Assembly (NCBI RefSeq): GCF_024359525.1 | Contig: NZ_JAKZEU010000004.1 | Location: 124,001 to 188,000 of the forward strand | Source: Paracoccus albicereus | GTDB taxonomy: Bacteria; Pseudomonadota; Alphaproteobacteria; Rhodobacterales; Rhodobacteraceae | DNA: 64,000 nucleotides | Direction of reading: 5' to 3' | Part shown: in pieces, positions 8,044 to 18,428 of the stretch | Numbering within the stretch: the stretch's first letter is position 1 | How the letters are laid out: each line of letters starts with the position of its first letter | Program-made: the position numbers and the translations under genes | The notes under the pieces: generated by a model | Database searches by the model: none | What the model was told of the DNA's origin: nothing | The model's input: only the letters and a program-made list of their open reading frames with translations

Positions 8044-9204
8044 ATGCGCGATATCTACGTTCTGGGCAGCGCCCGGACGCCGATGGGTGGTCTGCAGGGG
8101 TCGCTAGGTACGGCATCGGCGCCCGACCTGGGCGGCGTCGCGATCGCAGGCGCGCTGGATCGCGCCGGGCGTTCTGCCGATGCGGTGGAAGCGCTTCTGA
8201 TGGGCTGCGTCCTGCCTGCGGGCCAAGGTCAGGCTCCAGCCCGGCAGGCGGGTTTCGCGGCCGGTCTGCCGCAGGACGTGCCGGCGACCACGCTGAACAA
8301 GATGTGCGGTTCCGGGATGCAGGCGGTGATGATGGCGGGCGACGCGATCCGCGCCGGTAGCGCCGATCTGATCGTCGCCGGTGGCATGGAGAGCATGTCG
8401 AACGCGCCCTACCTGCTGCCGAAGATGCGCGGCGGCGCGCGACTGGGGCACGGTCAGGTTGTGGACAGCATGTTTCTGGACGGGCTTGAGGATGCCTACG
8501 ACAAGGGCCGCCTGATGGGCACCTTCGCCGAGGATTGTGCGACCGACTTCCAGTTCACGCGCCAAGCGCAGGATGATTACGCGCTGGAAAGCCTGAGCAG
8601 GGCGGTGGGCGCGATCGAGAGCGGTGCTTTCGCGGCCGAGATCGCGCCGGTAACGGTCACGACCCGCAACGGCGAGACGATGATCGACACCGACGAACAA
8701 CCCGGCAACGCCCGACCCGACAAGATCCCGCATCTGAAGCCGGCTTTCCGCAAGGACGGCACGGTGACGGCGGCCAATTCCAGTTCAATCTCGGACGGCG
8801 CGGCGGCGCTGGTCCTGTCGGCCGATCCCCCGGGCGCGGTGGCCCGAATAGTGGGCTATGCGGGACACGCTCAGGCGCCCGCCGATTTTCCGACCGCGCC
8901 GGTGCCGGCCGCGCAGAAGCTGCTCGACCGGCTGGGTTGGGCGCCCGACAGCGTCGATCTGTGGGAGGTGAACGAGGCGTTCGCCGTCGTTCCCATGGCT
9001 TTCATGGCGCGCACTGGCGTCGATCACGCGCGGCTGAACGTGAATGGCGGCGCCTGCGCGCTTGGTCATCCGATCGGTGCCTCGGGCGCGCGGATCATCG
9101 TGACGCTGATCCACGCGCTGCAGGCCCGCGGCGGCAGTCGCGGCGTCGCCGCCATCTGCATCGGCGGCGGCGAGGGCACGGCGGTCGCGGTGGAACTGGT
9201 CTGA
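8044..9204 (+). CDS. acetyl-CoA C-acyltransferase (thiolase)
   Basis: A 386-residue thiolase that condenses or cleaves acyl-CoA (acetoacetyl-CoA or 3-ketoacyl-CoA) in fatty-acid or acetoacetyl-CoA metabolism. The nucleophilic Cys is in NKMCGSGMQAVMMAGDAI near residue 86. The catalytic histidine is in NEAFAVVPMAF, and the C-terminal Cys/His motif is NGGACALGHPIGASGARI. The start is the ATG at 8044, preceded by AGGAGG at good spacing; a longer reading frame upstream has no such site. Biosynthetic and degradative types cannot be separated with confidence. Confidence 0.92.
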   Translation: MRDIYVLGSARTPMGGLQGSLGTASAPDLGGVAIAGALDRAGRSADAVEALLMGCVLPAGQGQAPARQAGFAAGLPQDVPATTLNKMCGSGMQAVMMAGDAIRAGSADLIVAGGMESMSNAPYLLPKMRGGARLGHGQVVDSMFLDGLEDAYDKGRLMGTFAEDCATDFQFTRQAQDDYALESLSRAVGAIESGAFAAEIAPVTVTTRNGETMIDTDEQPGNARPDKIPHLKPAFRKDGTVTAANSSSISDGAAALVLSADPPGAVARIVGYAGHAQAPADFPTAPVPAAQKLLDRLGWAPDSVDLWEVNEAFAVVPMAFMARTGVDHARLNVNGGACALGHPIGASGARIIVTLIHALQARGGSRGVAAICIGGGEGTAVAVELV

Positions 9205-9213
9205 CCCCGGACG

Positions 9214-9831
9214 CTAGTCCGACTGCGGCTGCGGCTGGATCGTGCAGCAACCGGACAGAAGCCGAGGGCGGTCGCCGGTCAGGACCAGCTCGGCGCGCAG
9301 GCCGAACAGTCGATCCGACATCCCGTCCGAACAGATCTGCGGGATCATCGTCGTCACCAGCCCGTCCGCCGCGACCGCACGCGTCGGATCGCGAAAGACG
9401 CCGCGACCAAGGATCGTGGCGTTCTCGAACCGGCGTTCGGCTTCACCAGATGTAGACATGACCATCGCGTCCCCGTCAGCTGCGAGCGACCAGAATGGTT
9501 CGGTCCCGAAGCACGACAGACTGTCAGGCAGCGTGCCATCCTCCCAGACGTCGGTCCGATACTTCAGATAGCGCATATTGACCCAGCCTGCGCGCTCGCC
9601 CGTGTTGACACGGCCCCAGCCGCCCCGCTCTTCAATAACCTCGATCCGGGTCGCGCCCGGAAAGATTCCACCCAGAATCGAACTCGACGCGTCCGGGGCA
9701 GCGCGAATGTTCAGCACGTCACCCTCGGCCACACCGGTGAGGTCGAACAAAGTCGGCAGGATGTATTCCTGCGTCGCGAAAGATGGCGTCGCGGCAAGCG
9801 ACAGGATCAAGGCTATGGCGTGGCGGAACAA
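9214..9831 (-). CDS. exported SH3b-domain protein with COG3650-like C-terminal domain
   Basis: A 205-residue exported protein with signal peptide FRHAIALILSLAATPSFA and cleavage after residue 19 or so. Residues about 30-95 form an SH3b domain (VLNIRAAPDASSSILGG, then WGRVNTGERAGWVNMRYLK). The second half begins SLSCFGTEPFWSLAADGD, characteristic of a small conserved domain found in bacterial envelope proteins (COG3650-like). Paired cysteines near the C-terminus (SGCCTIQ) stand out. SH3b domains often bind cell-wall peptides, so a periplasmic, wall-linked role is plausible but not shown. It is convergent with the thiolase and divergent from the TsaE-AmgK fusion. Confidence 0.75.
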   Translation of the reverse strand: MFRHAIALILSLAATPSFATQEYILPTLFDLTGVAEGDVLNIRAAPDASSSILGGIFPGATRIEVIEERGGWGRVNTGERAGWVNMRYLKYRTDVWEDGTLPDSLSCFGTEPFWSLAADGDAMVMSTSGEAERRFENATILGRGVFRDPTRAVAADGLVTTMIPQICSDGMSDRLFGLRAELVLTGDRPRLLSGCCTIQPQPQSD

Positions 9832-9933
9832 GTCAGAACTCCTTCAAGTGGCCGTCCAGCATCGCACGGATCGTGGGCGGATGGCGGTCACAATCGGTTT
9901 GCACAGCCAGCCTGCCGGAGTAGAACGGCGCCC

Positions 9934-11370
9934 ATGGTGGAACTGGCCCGGATAGAAGGCGCGGACGAGGCGCAGGTGGCCGCGTTGGCACGCATGCTGG
10001 CGGCGACCGCGCGGCCAGGGCAGACGATCCTGCTCGACGGCAATGTCGGTGCCGGAAAGACGCATTTCGCGCGCGCCTTCATCCGCGCCCGACAGGACGA
10101 CGCCGCCGAAGACGTACCCAGCCCGACCTTCACGCTGGTCCAGACCTACCTTGATGCGAAGGGCGTCGAGATCTGGCATGCGGACCTGTATCGTTTGACC
10201 GACGGCTCGGAACTGGATGAGCTCGGGCTTCTGGATGCTATGGCCGACGGCATCTGCCTGATCGAATGGCCCGACCGGATGGAGACCGTCCCACCGGCCG
10301 CCTTGTGGATGTCGCTTCGACCAGGCACCTCGCCTGACCTGCGCGACATCACGCTTCAGGGCGATCCGTCTCATTGGCCCGACCTTCGGCGCAGCGTCGA
10401 ACGCGTGGCGATGGTGGTCGCCTCGGGATGGACAGACGCAGGCATCGAGGTGCTTGCCGGCGATGCCTCGGCGCGACGGTATTTCCGTCTGCGGCACGAG
10501 GGTGAGAGCGCGGTGCTGATGGACGACGCTCCACCCGGAAGCACAGCCGCCTATCTGGCGATGACCGACTGGCTGCGAAGCCGCGGCTTCAGCGCGCCCG
10601 AAGTGCTGGCGGCAGAGCCCCACGCAGGTCTTTTGCTGCTGGAGGATCTGGGCGACGACCTGGTGGCACGGGTGATCGAAACCGACCCCACGCTTGCCCA
10701 GCCGATCTACGCCCGCATCATCGACCTGCTTGTCGATCTGGCACAGCACGCTCCCCCTGACTTCGTGACGAAGCTGGACGGTTCCGCGCTGGCCGATCTG
10801 GTCGCCATGTTCGCCGAATGGTACCCGAAAGCGGCAGGCGTCGATCCGGCGCGGGCCGCGGGCATCGCGCCGCTGATCGCGCAACTTTACGATCAATTGG
10901 CAGGCGACGCCCCGCTTGTCCTGTCATTGCGCGACTTTCATGCCGAGAACCTGATCTGGCGGGGTGAAGCGCCCCTTGGGATTCTTGATTTTCAGGACGC
11001 AGTCGCGGCGCATCCGGCCTACGATCTCGTCTCGGCCCTGCAGGACGCACGGCGTGACGTGGATGAAGCGCTGGAGGCAGAGATGATCGCCCGCCACGTC
11101 GCCGCAACGGGATCGGACCCCGACCGGTTTGCCGCCATCTATGCGCTGCTGGGTGTTCAGCGGGGACTTCGGATCATGGGTATCTTCACCCGACTGGCGG
11201 TTCGTGACGGCAAGGCTCGTTATCTCGATTTCATGCCGCGGGTCTGGGAATACATCCAGCGCGATCTGCGACATCCTGCGATGGCACCTTTGGCGATAGT
11301 GATGTGCGCAATCCCTGCGCCGACCGTCGATATCATCCAGACGATCACGGCGAAGGCTCCTGTCCGATGA
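9934..11370 (+). CDS. tsaE: TsaE-AmgK fusion: tRNA t6A ATPase subunit joined to N-acetylmuramate kinase
   Basis: A 478-residue two-domain protein. Residues 1-150 are TsaE, the ATPase of the t6A37 tRNA modification complex: P-loop LDGNVGAGKTHFARAFI, SPTFTLVQTY, and HADLYRL. Residues from about 155 are an aminoglycoside-phosphotransferase-fold kinase of the AmgK type, which phosphorylates N-acetylmuramate at C1 in peptidoglycan recycling: LRDFHAENLIW holds the catalytic His/Asn region and LGILDFQDAV the metal Asp. The next gene, murU, supplies the following step, which supports the AmgK reading. The ATG at 9934 matches the usual TsaE N-terminus. The fusion is known in Rhodobacterales. Confidence 0.88.
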   Translation: MVELARIEGADEAQVAALARMLAATARPGQTILLDGNVGAGKTHFARAFIRARQDDAAEDVPSPTFTLVQTYLDAKGVEIWHADLYRLTDGSELDELGLLDAMADGICLIEWPDRMETVPPAALWMSLRPGTSPDLRDITLQGDPSHWPDLRRSVERVAMVVASGWTDAGIEVLAGDASARRYFRLRHEGESAVLMDDAPPGSTAAYLAMTDWLRSRGFSAPEVLAAEPHAGLLLLEDLGDDLVARVIETDPTLAQPIYARIIDLLVDLAQHAPPDFVTKLDGSALADLVAMFAEWYPKAAGVDPARAAGIAPLIAQLYDQLAGDAPLVLSLRDFHAENLIWRGEAPLGILDFQDAVAAHPAYDLVSALQDARRDVDEALEAEMIARHVAATGSDPDRFAAIYALLGVQRGLRIMGIFTRLAVRDGKARYLDFMPRVWEYIQRDLRHPAMAPLAIVMCAIPAPTVDIIQTITAKAPVR

Positions 11371-12062
11371 CCTCCCATGCGCTGATGATCTTTGCCGCAG
11401 GTCTGGGAACGCGGATGCGTCCGCTGACCGACGAGCGTCCGAAACCCTTGATCGAGGTAGGCGGGCGGACGCTGCTCGACCGCGCGTTGGACATCGGCCG
11501 GGATGCGGGCACTCAGCCGATTGTCGTCAACACCCACTACAAGGGCCAGATGATCGCGGATCATCTAGCCGGCTCCGATGTCGCGATCAGCCACGAACCG
11601 GGGCCGGTTCTGGAGACGGGCGGCGGATTGCGGGCGGCACTGCCGCTATTGGGCGGCGGGCCGATCATGACCCTGAACCCGGACGTGGTCTGGACCGGAC
11701 CTAATCCCTTGTCCGCGCTGAGCAAGGCTTGGGACGGCGAGCGCATGGATGCGCTGATGATGCTCGTCCCACTGGACCGCGCGCTGGCTCGCATCGGCGG
11801 CGGCGATTTCAGCATCGATGCGAAAGGACGAATCGGTCGTGGCGGCGACCTGGTCTACGCCGGGGCACATGTGCTGAACCCCGCGCGACTGGCAGAGGTT
11901 CAGGATCAGGTCTTCTCACTCAACGTGGTGTGGGACCGGATCATCGCCGAGGGTCGCGCCTTCGGTATCGTCCATCCGGGCGGTTGGTGCGATGTCGGAC
12001 GGCCGGAAACGATCGCCGTGGCCGAGGCGATGCTGGCCAAGGACGCGCGACCCGATGGCTGA
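11367..12062 (+). CDS. murU: N-acetylmuramate-1-phosphate uridylyltransferase MurU
   Basis: A 231-residue sugar-1-phosphate nucleotidyltransferase. The signature MIFAAGLGTRMRPLTDERPK with nearby PLIEVGGRTLLDRAL is the NTP-binding loop. MTLNPDVVW supplies the metal-binding Asp, and HPGGWCDVGRPETIA is the usual C-terminal stretch. With AmgK it converts recycled MurNAc to UDP-MurNAc, bypassing MurA, the fosfomycin target. The start overlaps the end of the TsaE-AmgK gene (ATGA at 11367), and the end overlaps the addB start by eight bases. Function is inferred from family plus AmgK neighbour; other hexose-1-phosphate substrates are possible. Confidence 0.85.
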   Translation: MTSHALMIFAAGLGTRMRPLTDERPKPLIEVGGRTLLDRALDIGRDAGTQPIVVNTHYKGQMIADHLAGSDVAISHEPGPVLETGGGLRAALPLLGGGPIMTLNPDVVWTGPNPLSALSKAWDGERMDALMMLVPLDRALARIGGGDFSIDAKGRIGRGGDLVYAGAHVLNPARLAEVQDQVFSLNVVWDRIIAEGRAFGIVHPGGWCDVGRPETIAVAEAMLAKDARPDG

Positions 12063-15003
12063 GAATTGGGGCGGATATTTCGCCCTGCCCTGCGGCGTCG
12101 ATTTTGCCATCGGCTTCGTCGATGGCCTGATGGCGCGCTTCCGGAACCAGCCGCCCGAGGCACTGGCGCAAGTCACTGTCTGGCTGAATTCCGGACGAAC
12201 CCTGAACCCCGTGCGCGAAGCGCTGGCTGCCCGTGGCCCTTTGCTGATGCCGTCGCTGCGTGTGGTCACCGATCTCGGCGTCGGACGCGGCGGTCCGGTC
12301 GAGGCGCCGCTGTCGCGGCAATTGCAACTGGCGCGGCTGATCGCAGAGGTCATCGCGGCCAGGCCCGATCTGGGCCGCGGCCAGTCGATCCCTGAACTCG
12401 CGCGTTCGCTCTCAACCTTGATGGTCGAGATGCAGACAGAGGGTCGCGACGCCGACGCGCTGAACGCGATCGATCCCGGCGATCATGCCCGCCATTGGCA
12501 GGCCGCGCTGGCCTTTCTGAAGATTGCAGCGGGCTTTCATCTTGGCCAGGGCGCGCCCGATCGGCCTGCCCGCCAGCGTCATGCGGCCGAGACACTTGCG
12601 GAGGACTGGGCGGCCGGGGCGGACCTGCCCGAGGCGCCGGTGATCGTCGCTGGCTCAACCGGTTCGCACGGCGCGACGCGGTTGTTCATGCAGGCGGTCG
12701 CGGGCCTGCCAAACGGCGCGGTCGTCCTGCCTGGCTTTGATTTCGACCAGCCCGACAGCGTCTGGCAGGCGCTCGATGCGGTGTCCGAGGATCATCCGCA
12801 GGCACGGTTCTCTCCGTTCCGCGAAACCTTTGGCGTGCGGCATTGGACGACCGGCGCCAAAGCCCCCTGCCCCGAACGCAACCGTCTGGTCTCGCTCGCC
12901 CTGCGGCCTGCGCCGGTGACCGATCAGTGGATCGCAGACGGCCCCTCGCTCGGCGACCTGCGTCCCGCGACCAAGAATCTGAGCTTGATCGAGGCCGACC
13001 AGCCCGGTGAAGAGGCCGAGGCCATCGCTGCCCTGATCCGCGCCGAGGTGGAAGAGGGACGGCAGATCACGCTGATCGCCGCCGACAGGGGGCTGACCCG
13101 CCGCGTCGCCTCGGTGCTGGGGCGCTGGCGGATCGTGCCTGACGACAGTGCCGGTCAGCCACTGCCGCTGTCGCCAACGGGACTGCTGATGCGCCACATC
13201 GCGGCCCTGCCCGGCCAGCGCCTGACACCTGATGTGCTGCTTGTTCTCCTGAAACATCCGCTTGCGCTGACCGGTTCGACCCGGCTGCCGCGCAATGCGG
13301 CCTTGCTGCAGGTCCGCGATCTGGAGCTTCGGCTGCGCCGCCACGGGCCGACCTTTCCCGACGGCGATGCGCTGCGGAACTGGGGCGACAAGGGCAATGA
13401 AAATCGCAAGATCTTTGCCGGTTGGCTCGCGGCGCTGCTGGACCGGATCGGTCCCTGGGCTACCGACAGGGCGCTGAGGCCGGTGGCGGAGCGGCTTCGC
13501 GATGTGGTCATCGTCGCCGAGACGCTCGCAGCGGGACCCGACGGCTCGGTCGAGGCATCGGAATTGTGGGACGGCGACGCGGGCGCGTTGGCGGGCGGCG
13601 TGCTCGACCTGATCGCGACGCATGCGGACAAGGCGCCACCGATGAGCGCGGGCGATTTCGCCGATCTACTTTACGCCGAATTGCAGGGACAGGCGCTGCG
13701 CCGCGATCCGGCGGCGCATCCGCTGGTCCTGTTCCGCGGCCCACGCGAGGCCCGGACGGCGGGGCACGGCACGGTGATCCTCGCCGGGCTGAACGAAGGC
13801 AGTTGGCCACAGGCATTGTCGCCAGATCCGTGGCTGTCGCGGCCGATGCGACAGGCCGCCGGCCTGCCGCTGCCGGAACGGCAGATCGGCCTGGCGGCCC
13901 ATGATTTCCAGCAAGCGATCGGCGCCGAACGGGTGATCCTGACCCGCGCCCGCCGTGATGCCGAGGCCGAGACGATCCCGTCCCGATGGCTGAACCGGTT
14001 GGTGAACCTGCTTGACGGTCTGCCCGACCAAGGCGGCAAGGAGGCGCTGGAAGCGATGCGGGCGCGCGGCTGTCATTGGCTCGACATCGCCCACGTGGTG
14101 GCCAAACCCCGCATGAAGTTGGACCGCGCCCCCCGCCCCGCACCGATCCCGCCGGCGCCGGCCTTCGCCCAGCTTTCGGTGACAGAGATCGCGCGTCTGA
14201 TCCGCGACCCCTACGCGATCTACGCGCGCCGGGTTCTGGGGCTGCAACCCCTCGACCCGCTGCGTGCCGAACCCGATGCAGCGGAGCGTGGGCAGGTGCT
14301 GCATCGGATCGTCGAGCGAATGCTGAAGGATGGGCTCGACGCCAGCCTGTCCTCCGACGATCTGCGCGATCGTCTGCTGAAGGCCAGCCGGGAGGTCATG
14401 GCGACCGAAGTTCCTTGGCCATCGGCCTGCGCGTTCTGGCAGGCACGCATGGAAGGCATCGCGCGCCAGATCGCCCAGGACGAACATGATCGCCTGCAGG
14501 AGGGCGAGCCGGTTCAGATCGAGGATCGGGGTGCGCTAGCGCTTGACCTGCCCGGCGGCGCAAGCTTCACCCTGACCGCGCGGGCTGACCGGATCGACAG
14601 GCTGCGGGACGGTCGCGCGCATGTCTACGACTACAAGTCGGGCACGCCGCCTACGCCAAAGCAGATGGATCATTTCGACAAACAATTGCCGCTGCAGGCG
14701 GTGATGGTCGAACGGGGCGCGTTCCCCGACATCGGTCCCACCGAAGTCGCCGGGGTCAGCTACATCCAGCTTGGCGGCGAGGGTAAAACAAAGCCACGCG
14801 CCATCTCGCCGGACATGCTGGACGAAACGTGGACACGCTTTGGCGCGCTGATCGAGGCGTATCTTCTGGGCGGTGCCGGCTTCGTTGCGCGACGCGCGCT
14901 GATGCTGCGCAGCGACCGAAGCGATTATGACCACCTGTCCCGCTTCGGCGAATGGGACCTGTCGGACGACCCTGACCGGCGAAAGGTCGGCGTCCATGGA
15001 TGA
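12055..15003 (+). CDS. addB: double-strand break repair protein AddB
   Basis: A 982-residue subunit of the AddAB helicase-nuclease, which processes DNA ends for RecA loading. The C-terminal RecB-family nuclease domain shows SVTEIARLIRDPYAIYARR, then ERGQVLHRIVERML, and the active-site strand AHVYDYKSGTPPTPKQ. The N-terminal helicase-like half has no clear Walker A in this alphaproteobacterial form, as expected for AddB. GLNEGSWPQALSPDPWLSR is a typical AddB segment. The ATG at 12055 overlaps the murU stop by eight bases, and the stop overlaps the addA start by eight bases, so the run is translationally coupled. Confidence 0.93.
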   Translation: MAENWGGYFALPCGVDFAIGFVDGLMARFRNQPPEALAQVTVWLNSGRTLNPVREALAARGPLLMPSLRVVTDLGVGRGGPVEAPLSRQLQLARLIAEVIAARPDLGRGQSIPELARSLSTLMVEMQTEGRDADALNAIDPGDHARHWQAALAFLKIAAGFHLGQGAPDRPARQRHAAETLAEDWAAGADLPEAPVIVAGSTGSHGATRLFMQAVAGLPNGAVVLPGFDFDQPDSVWQALDAVSEDHPQARFSPFRETFGVRHWTTGAKAPCPERNRLVSLALRPAPVTDQWIADGPSLGDLRPATKNLSLIEADQPGEEAEAIAALIRAEVEEGRQITLIAADRGLTRRVASVLGRWRIVPDDSAGQPLPLSPTGLLMRHIAALPGQRLTPDVLLVLLKHPLALTGSTRLPRNAALLQVRDLELRLRRHGPTFPDGDALRNWGDKGNENRKIFAGWLAALLDRIGPWATDRALRPVAERLRDVVIVAETLAAGPDGSVEASELWDGDAGALAGGVLDLIATHADKAPPMSAGDFADLLYAELQGQALRRDPAAHPLVLFRGPREARTAGHGTVILAGLNEGSWPQALSPDPWLSRPMRQAAGLPLPERQIGLAAHDFQQAIGAERVILTRARRDAEAETIPSRWLNRLVNLLDGLPDQGGKEALEAMRARGCHWLDIAHVVAKPRMKLDRAPRPAPIPPAPAFAQLSVTEIARLIRDPYAIYARRVLGLQPLDPLRAEPDAAERGQVLHRIVERMLKDGLDASLSSDDLRDRLLKASREVMATEVPWPSACAFWQARMEGIARQIAQDEHDRLQEGEPVQIEDRGALALDLPGGASFTLTARADRIDRLRDGRAHVYDYKSGTPPTPKQMDHFDKQLPLQAVMVERGAFPDIGPTEVAGVSYIQLGGEGKTKPRAISPDMLDETWTRFGALIEAYLLGGAGFVARRALMLRSDRSDYDHLSRFGEWDLSDDPDRRKVGVHG

Positions 15004-18000
15004 GGCGAGCCTGAATCAGATCGGCGCAGCCGATCCCGCACGCTCGACCTGGCTGACCGCCAATGCGGGCTCTGGCAAGACGCGGGTGCTGACCGACCGG
15101 GTGGCGCGGCTGCTGCTGGCGGGGGTGGAACCGCAACGCATCCTGTGCCTGACCTACACCAAGGCCGCCGCGACAGAGATGCAGAACCGCCTGCTTGGCC
15201 GGCTGGGCGCGTGGGCGATGATGCCCGAAGCCGATCTGCGCGCCTCGCTGGCTTCCCTAGGCGAGACGGGGACCGCGAACCTCGCCGATGCGCGGCGGTT
15301 GTTCGCGCGGGCGATCGAGACGCCTGGCGGGCTGAAGGTTCAGACGATCCACAGCTTCTGTGCGGGCGTGCTGCGTCGTTTCCCGCTGGAGGCCGGCGTG
15401 CCGATCGGGTTTGCGGAACTTGACGATCGCAGCGCGTCGCTGATGCGCGCCGAGATTGTCGAAGAGCTTGCGGACGAGGGTCATCCGGTCATGGGCGATC
15501 TGACAGCGCTGCATGGCGGGCACGAACTCGACCGGTTCCTCGCAGGGCTTTCAGCGGCCGATTACGCGAGCCCGCCCGACGCCGGCGCGATCTGGGCCGC
15601 CTTTGGACTGAGCGAAGGTTTTGCAGAAGGCGACGATCTGGCTCAGGTCGTGACCCCGGAAGCCTGCGCGGCCATACAAGAGTTGATACCACTGATGCAG
15701 GCATCGAATGCGACCGATCAGGCCATCGCGGCGGTTTGGTCGGCGATCGACTGGTCCGCGCCGGGCGCAGATTGCATGGCATCACTGCAATCCGCGCTGC
15801 TGACGAAGGCAGGCGAACGCCGCTCGCGGATGCCGCCGGGCGCCGGGATACGCAAGGGCGCAGCCCCACACCTGATCGAAGAGATCGACAAACTGGCCGA
15901 ACGGGTCGAAGGCGCGCACCGGACCGGCCTCGCCCTCGCCGCCGCAAAGGCCGCGCTGGCCCTCCAGCGCTTTGCCCATGAGTTTCTGGGCCGTTACGCC
16001 GCGCGCAAGGCCGCCCACGGCTGGCTCGATTTCGACGACCTGATCCAACGGACTGCGGACCTGCTGTCGCAAAGCGACATGGCGCAATGGGTTCTGTTCC
16101 GGCTGGACGGCGGCATCGACCACATCCTCGTGGACGAAGCGCAGGACACCAGCCCCGGCCAGTGGCGCGTGGTCCGGGCGCTGACCGAGGAATTCACCGC
16201 CGGACAGGGGGCACGATCGGGCGGACGGACGCTGTTTGTCGTCGGCGATCCCAAACAATCGATCTATTCCTTCCAGGGCGCAGACATCGCGGTCTTCGAC
16301 ACGATGCGCCAACGGTTCGCTGACGACTTCGCGCTTGCGAACGCGCCCATGCAGCAGCGCGCGTTGCAACATTCGTTCCGCTCGTCGCCCGCGATCCTGC
16401 GGCTGGTCGATGCCGTCTTCGCGGATGATCGCGCGCGCGGGTTGGGCGCCCCACCGATACATCTGGCACACCACGCTGACCTTCCAGGGCGCGTCGATAT
16501 CTGGCCGGCGCTGCCCAAGCCCGACGCCCACGAGCCGGGTCCCTGGTGGGAACCGGTGGACGAACCCGATGCGGGCGATGCGATCGAGGCGCTGGCCAAG
16601 GCGATCGCCGCCCAGATCAAGGCGATGATGGGGACGCCCTTCCATGATATCCGCCGGCGCGTCGTCCGTCCGCTGACCGCCGGCGACATCCTGATTCTGG
16701 TCCAACGCCGGTCCGAGCTGTTCCAGGCCGTCATCGGCGCCTGCAAGTCGGCCGACATCCCGATCGCCGGTGCCGATCGGTTGAAGCTGGGCGGCGAACT
16801 GGCTGTCCGCGACATCCAGGCGCTGCTGCAGTTCGTGGCCACACCCGAGGACGATCTTGCGCTAGCGTCGGCGCTGCGATCGCCGCTGCTGGGGCTGGAT
16901 GAGGACGCGCTCTATCGCCTCGCGGCGGGACGGCCGCAGGGCGTCTATCTTTGGCAGAGGCTGCGCGAGTCGGATCACGCCAATGTTCTGGACGTGCTGA
17001 AGGATCTGCGCGCCAACGCCGACTATCTGCGCCCCTATGACCTGATCGCGCGGCTTCTGTTCCGCCATGAGGGGCGGGCGCGCCTGATCGCCCGGCTGGG
17101 CCCCGAGGCCGAAGACGGGATCGCCGAACTTGTGTCGCAGGCGCTGTCCTACGAGACGGTAGAGACACCGTCGCTGACCGGCTTTTTGACGTGGCTTTCC
17201 GGAGGCGACGTCGAGGTTCGAAGACAGGTGCCGGCCGGCGGTGGTGGGCTGGTCAGGGTAATGACGGTCCACGGTGCGAAGGGGCTGGAAAGCCCGGTCG
17301 TGATCCTGCCCGACACCGCATGTCGCAAGCCGCCCAAAGATCAAGGCACCGTTGCGGTTGCGGGTCAGCAGGCCATGCGCGGAACCAAGGCGAGCTGCCC
17401 GCCGGTGCTGGAAGATGCGGTCACCGAGTGGGCGGCGCGGATCGAGGATGAACGACGCCGTCTGCTGTATGTCGCGCTGACACGCGCTGAAAGCTGGCTG
17501 ATCGTCGCGGCGGTCGGCGAGACCGGCATGGGTGAAGAAAGCTGGCACGCGATGGTGGCCGAGGCCGCGGACACGCTGGACGGCCTGGATCGAACATCAT
17601 TGGAGATCGACGGGATCGGAACCGGCATCCGGCTCGGCTTAGGCAGATGGCCTGATGCGACACCAGTGCAAACCCCGGAAAAGCGGCACGATCTGCCCGC
17701 CTTGCCCGATTGGGCCGACCGTCCTGCCCCCGCGCGTCCCGGCACCCCGAAGGCGGCGTCAGCCACCGGTCTGGGCGGGGCGAAAGCGCTTGGCGGCGAC
17801 GGCGAAGCGGATCGCGAGACGGCGATGTTGCGCGGCACGAGGTTGCACTTGCTGCTGGAAATCCTGCCCGGCGAAGACCGGGCCGACTGGCTCCGGCTGG
17901 CCCGCGATGCGCTCGCCGGCGCCGAGGGTGGCCTGCCGCGGCCCGACGAACTCGAAACCCTGCTCGAAGAGGCACGCGCGGTCATCGATGCGCCCGACCT

Positions 18001-18373
18001 CGCTGCGGTCATGTCGCCGGACCCCGGCGCCACGATCCTGCGCGAGGTGACGCTCAGCGCCGATCTGCCGGCATTGGGCCAGTTCACCGGCATCCTCGAC
18101 AGGCTGATCATCGGCACGGACAAGATCACGCTTGTTGATTTCAAGTCGAACATTGTCGTTCCGCCGACCGCCGAGGCCGTTCCCGAGGGCATCCTGCGCC
18201 AGATGGCCGCCTATCGCGCCGCGTTGACACGGATCTACCCCGGCCGGCCGTTGACCTCCACGATCCTGTGGACCGTCGATCGCAGCCTGATGGATCTGCC
18301 GGATGCGCTGCTCGACCGTGTGGCGCGCGAGCTTGGACTTGCGGGCCTTGACCCGGATGATCCGGCTTCATAG
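14996..18373 (+). CDS. addA: double-strand break repair helicase AddA
   Basis: A 1125-residue UvrD/RecB-type helicase-nuclease, partner of AddB. Motifs in order: Walker [17 protein letters not shown] (near residue 22), [19 protein letters not shown], Walker [57 protein letters not shown], and the C-terminal RecB nuclease strand ITLVDFKSN with its metal-binding Asp and Lys. Length is normal for alphaproteobacterial AddA. It begins inside the last codons of addB (ATGGATGA overlap). trxA follows after 55 bases that include a short GC hairpin. Confidence 0.95.
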   Translation: MDEASLNQIGAADPARSTWLTANAGSGKTRVLTDRVARLLLAGVEPQRILCLTYTKAAATEMQNRLLGRLGAWAMMPEADLRASLASLGETGTANLADARRLFARAIETPGGLKVQTIHSFCAGVLRRFPLEAGVPIGFAELDDRSASLMRAEIVEELADEGHPVMGDLTALHGGHELDRFLAGLSAADYASPPDAGAIWAAFGLSEGFAEGDDLAQVVTPEACAAIQELIPLMQASNATDQAIAAVWSAIDWSAPGADCMASLQSALLTKAGERRSRMPPGAGIRKGAAPHLIEEIDKLAERVEGAHRTGLALAAAKAALALQRFAHEFLGRYAARKAAHGWLDFDDLIQRTADLLSQSDMAQWVLFRLDGGIDHILVDEAQDTSPGQWRVVRALTEEFTAGQGARSGGRTLFVVGDPKQSIYSFQGADIAVFDTMRQRFADDFALANAPMQQRALQHSFRSSPAILRLVDAVFADDRARGLGAPPIHLAHHADLPGRVDIWPALPKPDAHEPGPWWEPVDEPDAGDAIEALAKAIAAQIKAMMGTPFHDIRRRVVRPLTAGDILILVQRRSELFQAVIGACKSADIPIAGADRLKLGGELAVRDIQALLQFVATPEDDLALASALRSPLLGLDEDALYRLAAGRPQGVYLWQRLRESDHANVLDVLKDLRANADYLRPYDLIARLLFRHEGRARLIARLGPEAEDGIAELVSQALSYETVETPSLTGFLTWLSGGDVEVRRQVPAGGGGLVRVMTVHGAKGLESPVVILPDTACRKPPKDQGTVAVAGQQAMRGTKASCPPVLEDAVTEWAARIEDERRRLLYVALTRAESWLIVAAVGETGMGEESWHAMVAEAADTLDGLDRTSLEIDGIGTGIRLGLGRWPDATPVQTPEKRHDLPALPDWADRPAPARPGTPKAASATGLGGAKALGGDGEADRETAMLRGTRLHLLLEILPGEDRADWLRLARDALAGAEGGLPRPDELETLLEEARAVIDAPDLAAVMSPDPGATILREVTLSADLPALGQFTGILDRLIIGTDKITLVDFKSNIVVPPTAEAVPEGILRQMAAYRAALTRIYPGRPLTSTILWTVDRSLMDLPDALLDRVARELGLAGLDPDDPAS

Positions 18374-18428
18374 CTGTTGTTCAAGACTTTTGCCGGCCGC
18401 GCCGGCTTTCCGAAAAGGAGATCATCCG

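Noticed and set aside
18392..18406. GCCGG/CCGGC hairpin between addA and trxA
   Set aside because: Five-base stem in very GC-rich sequence; may be chance. No terminator or attenuator called.
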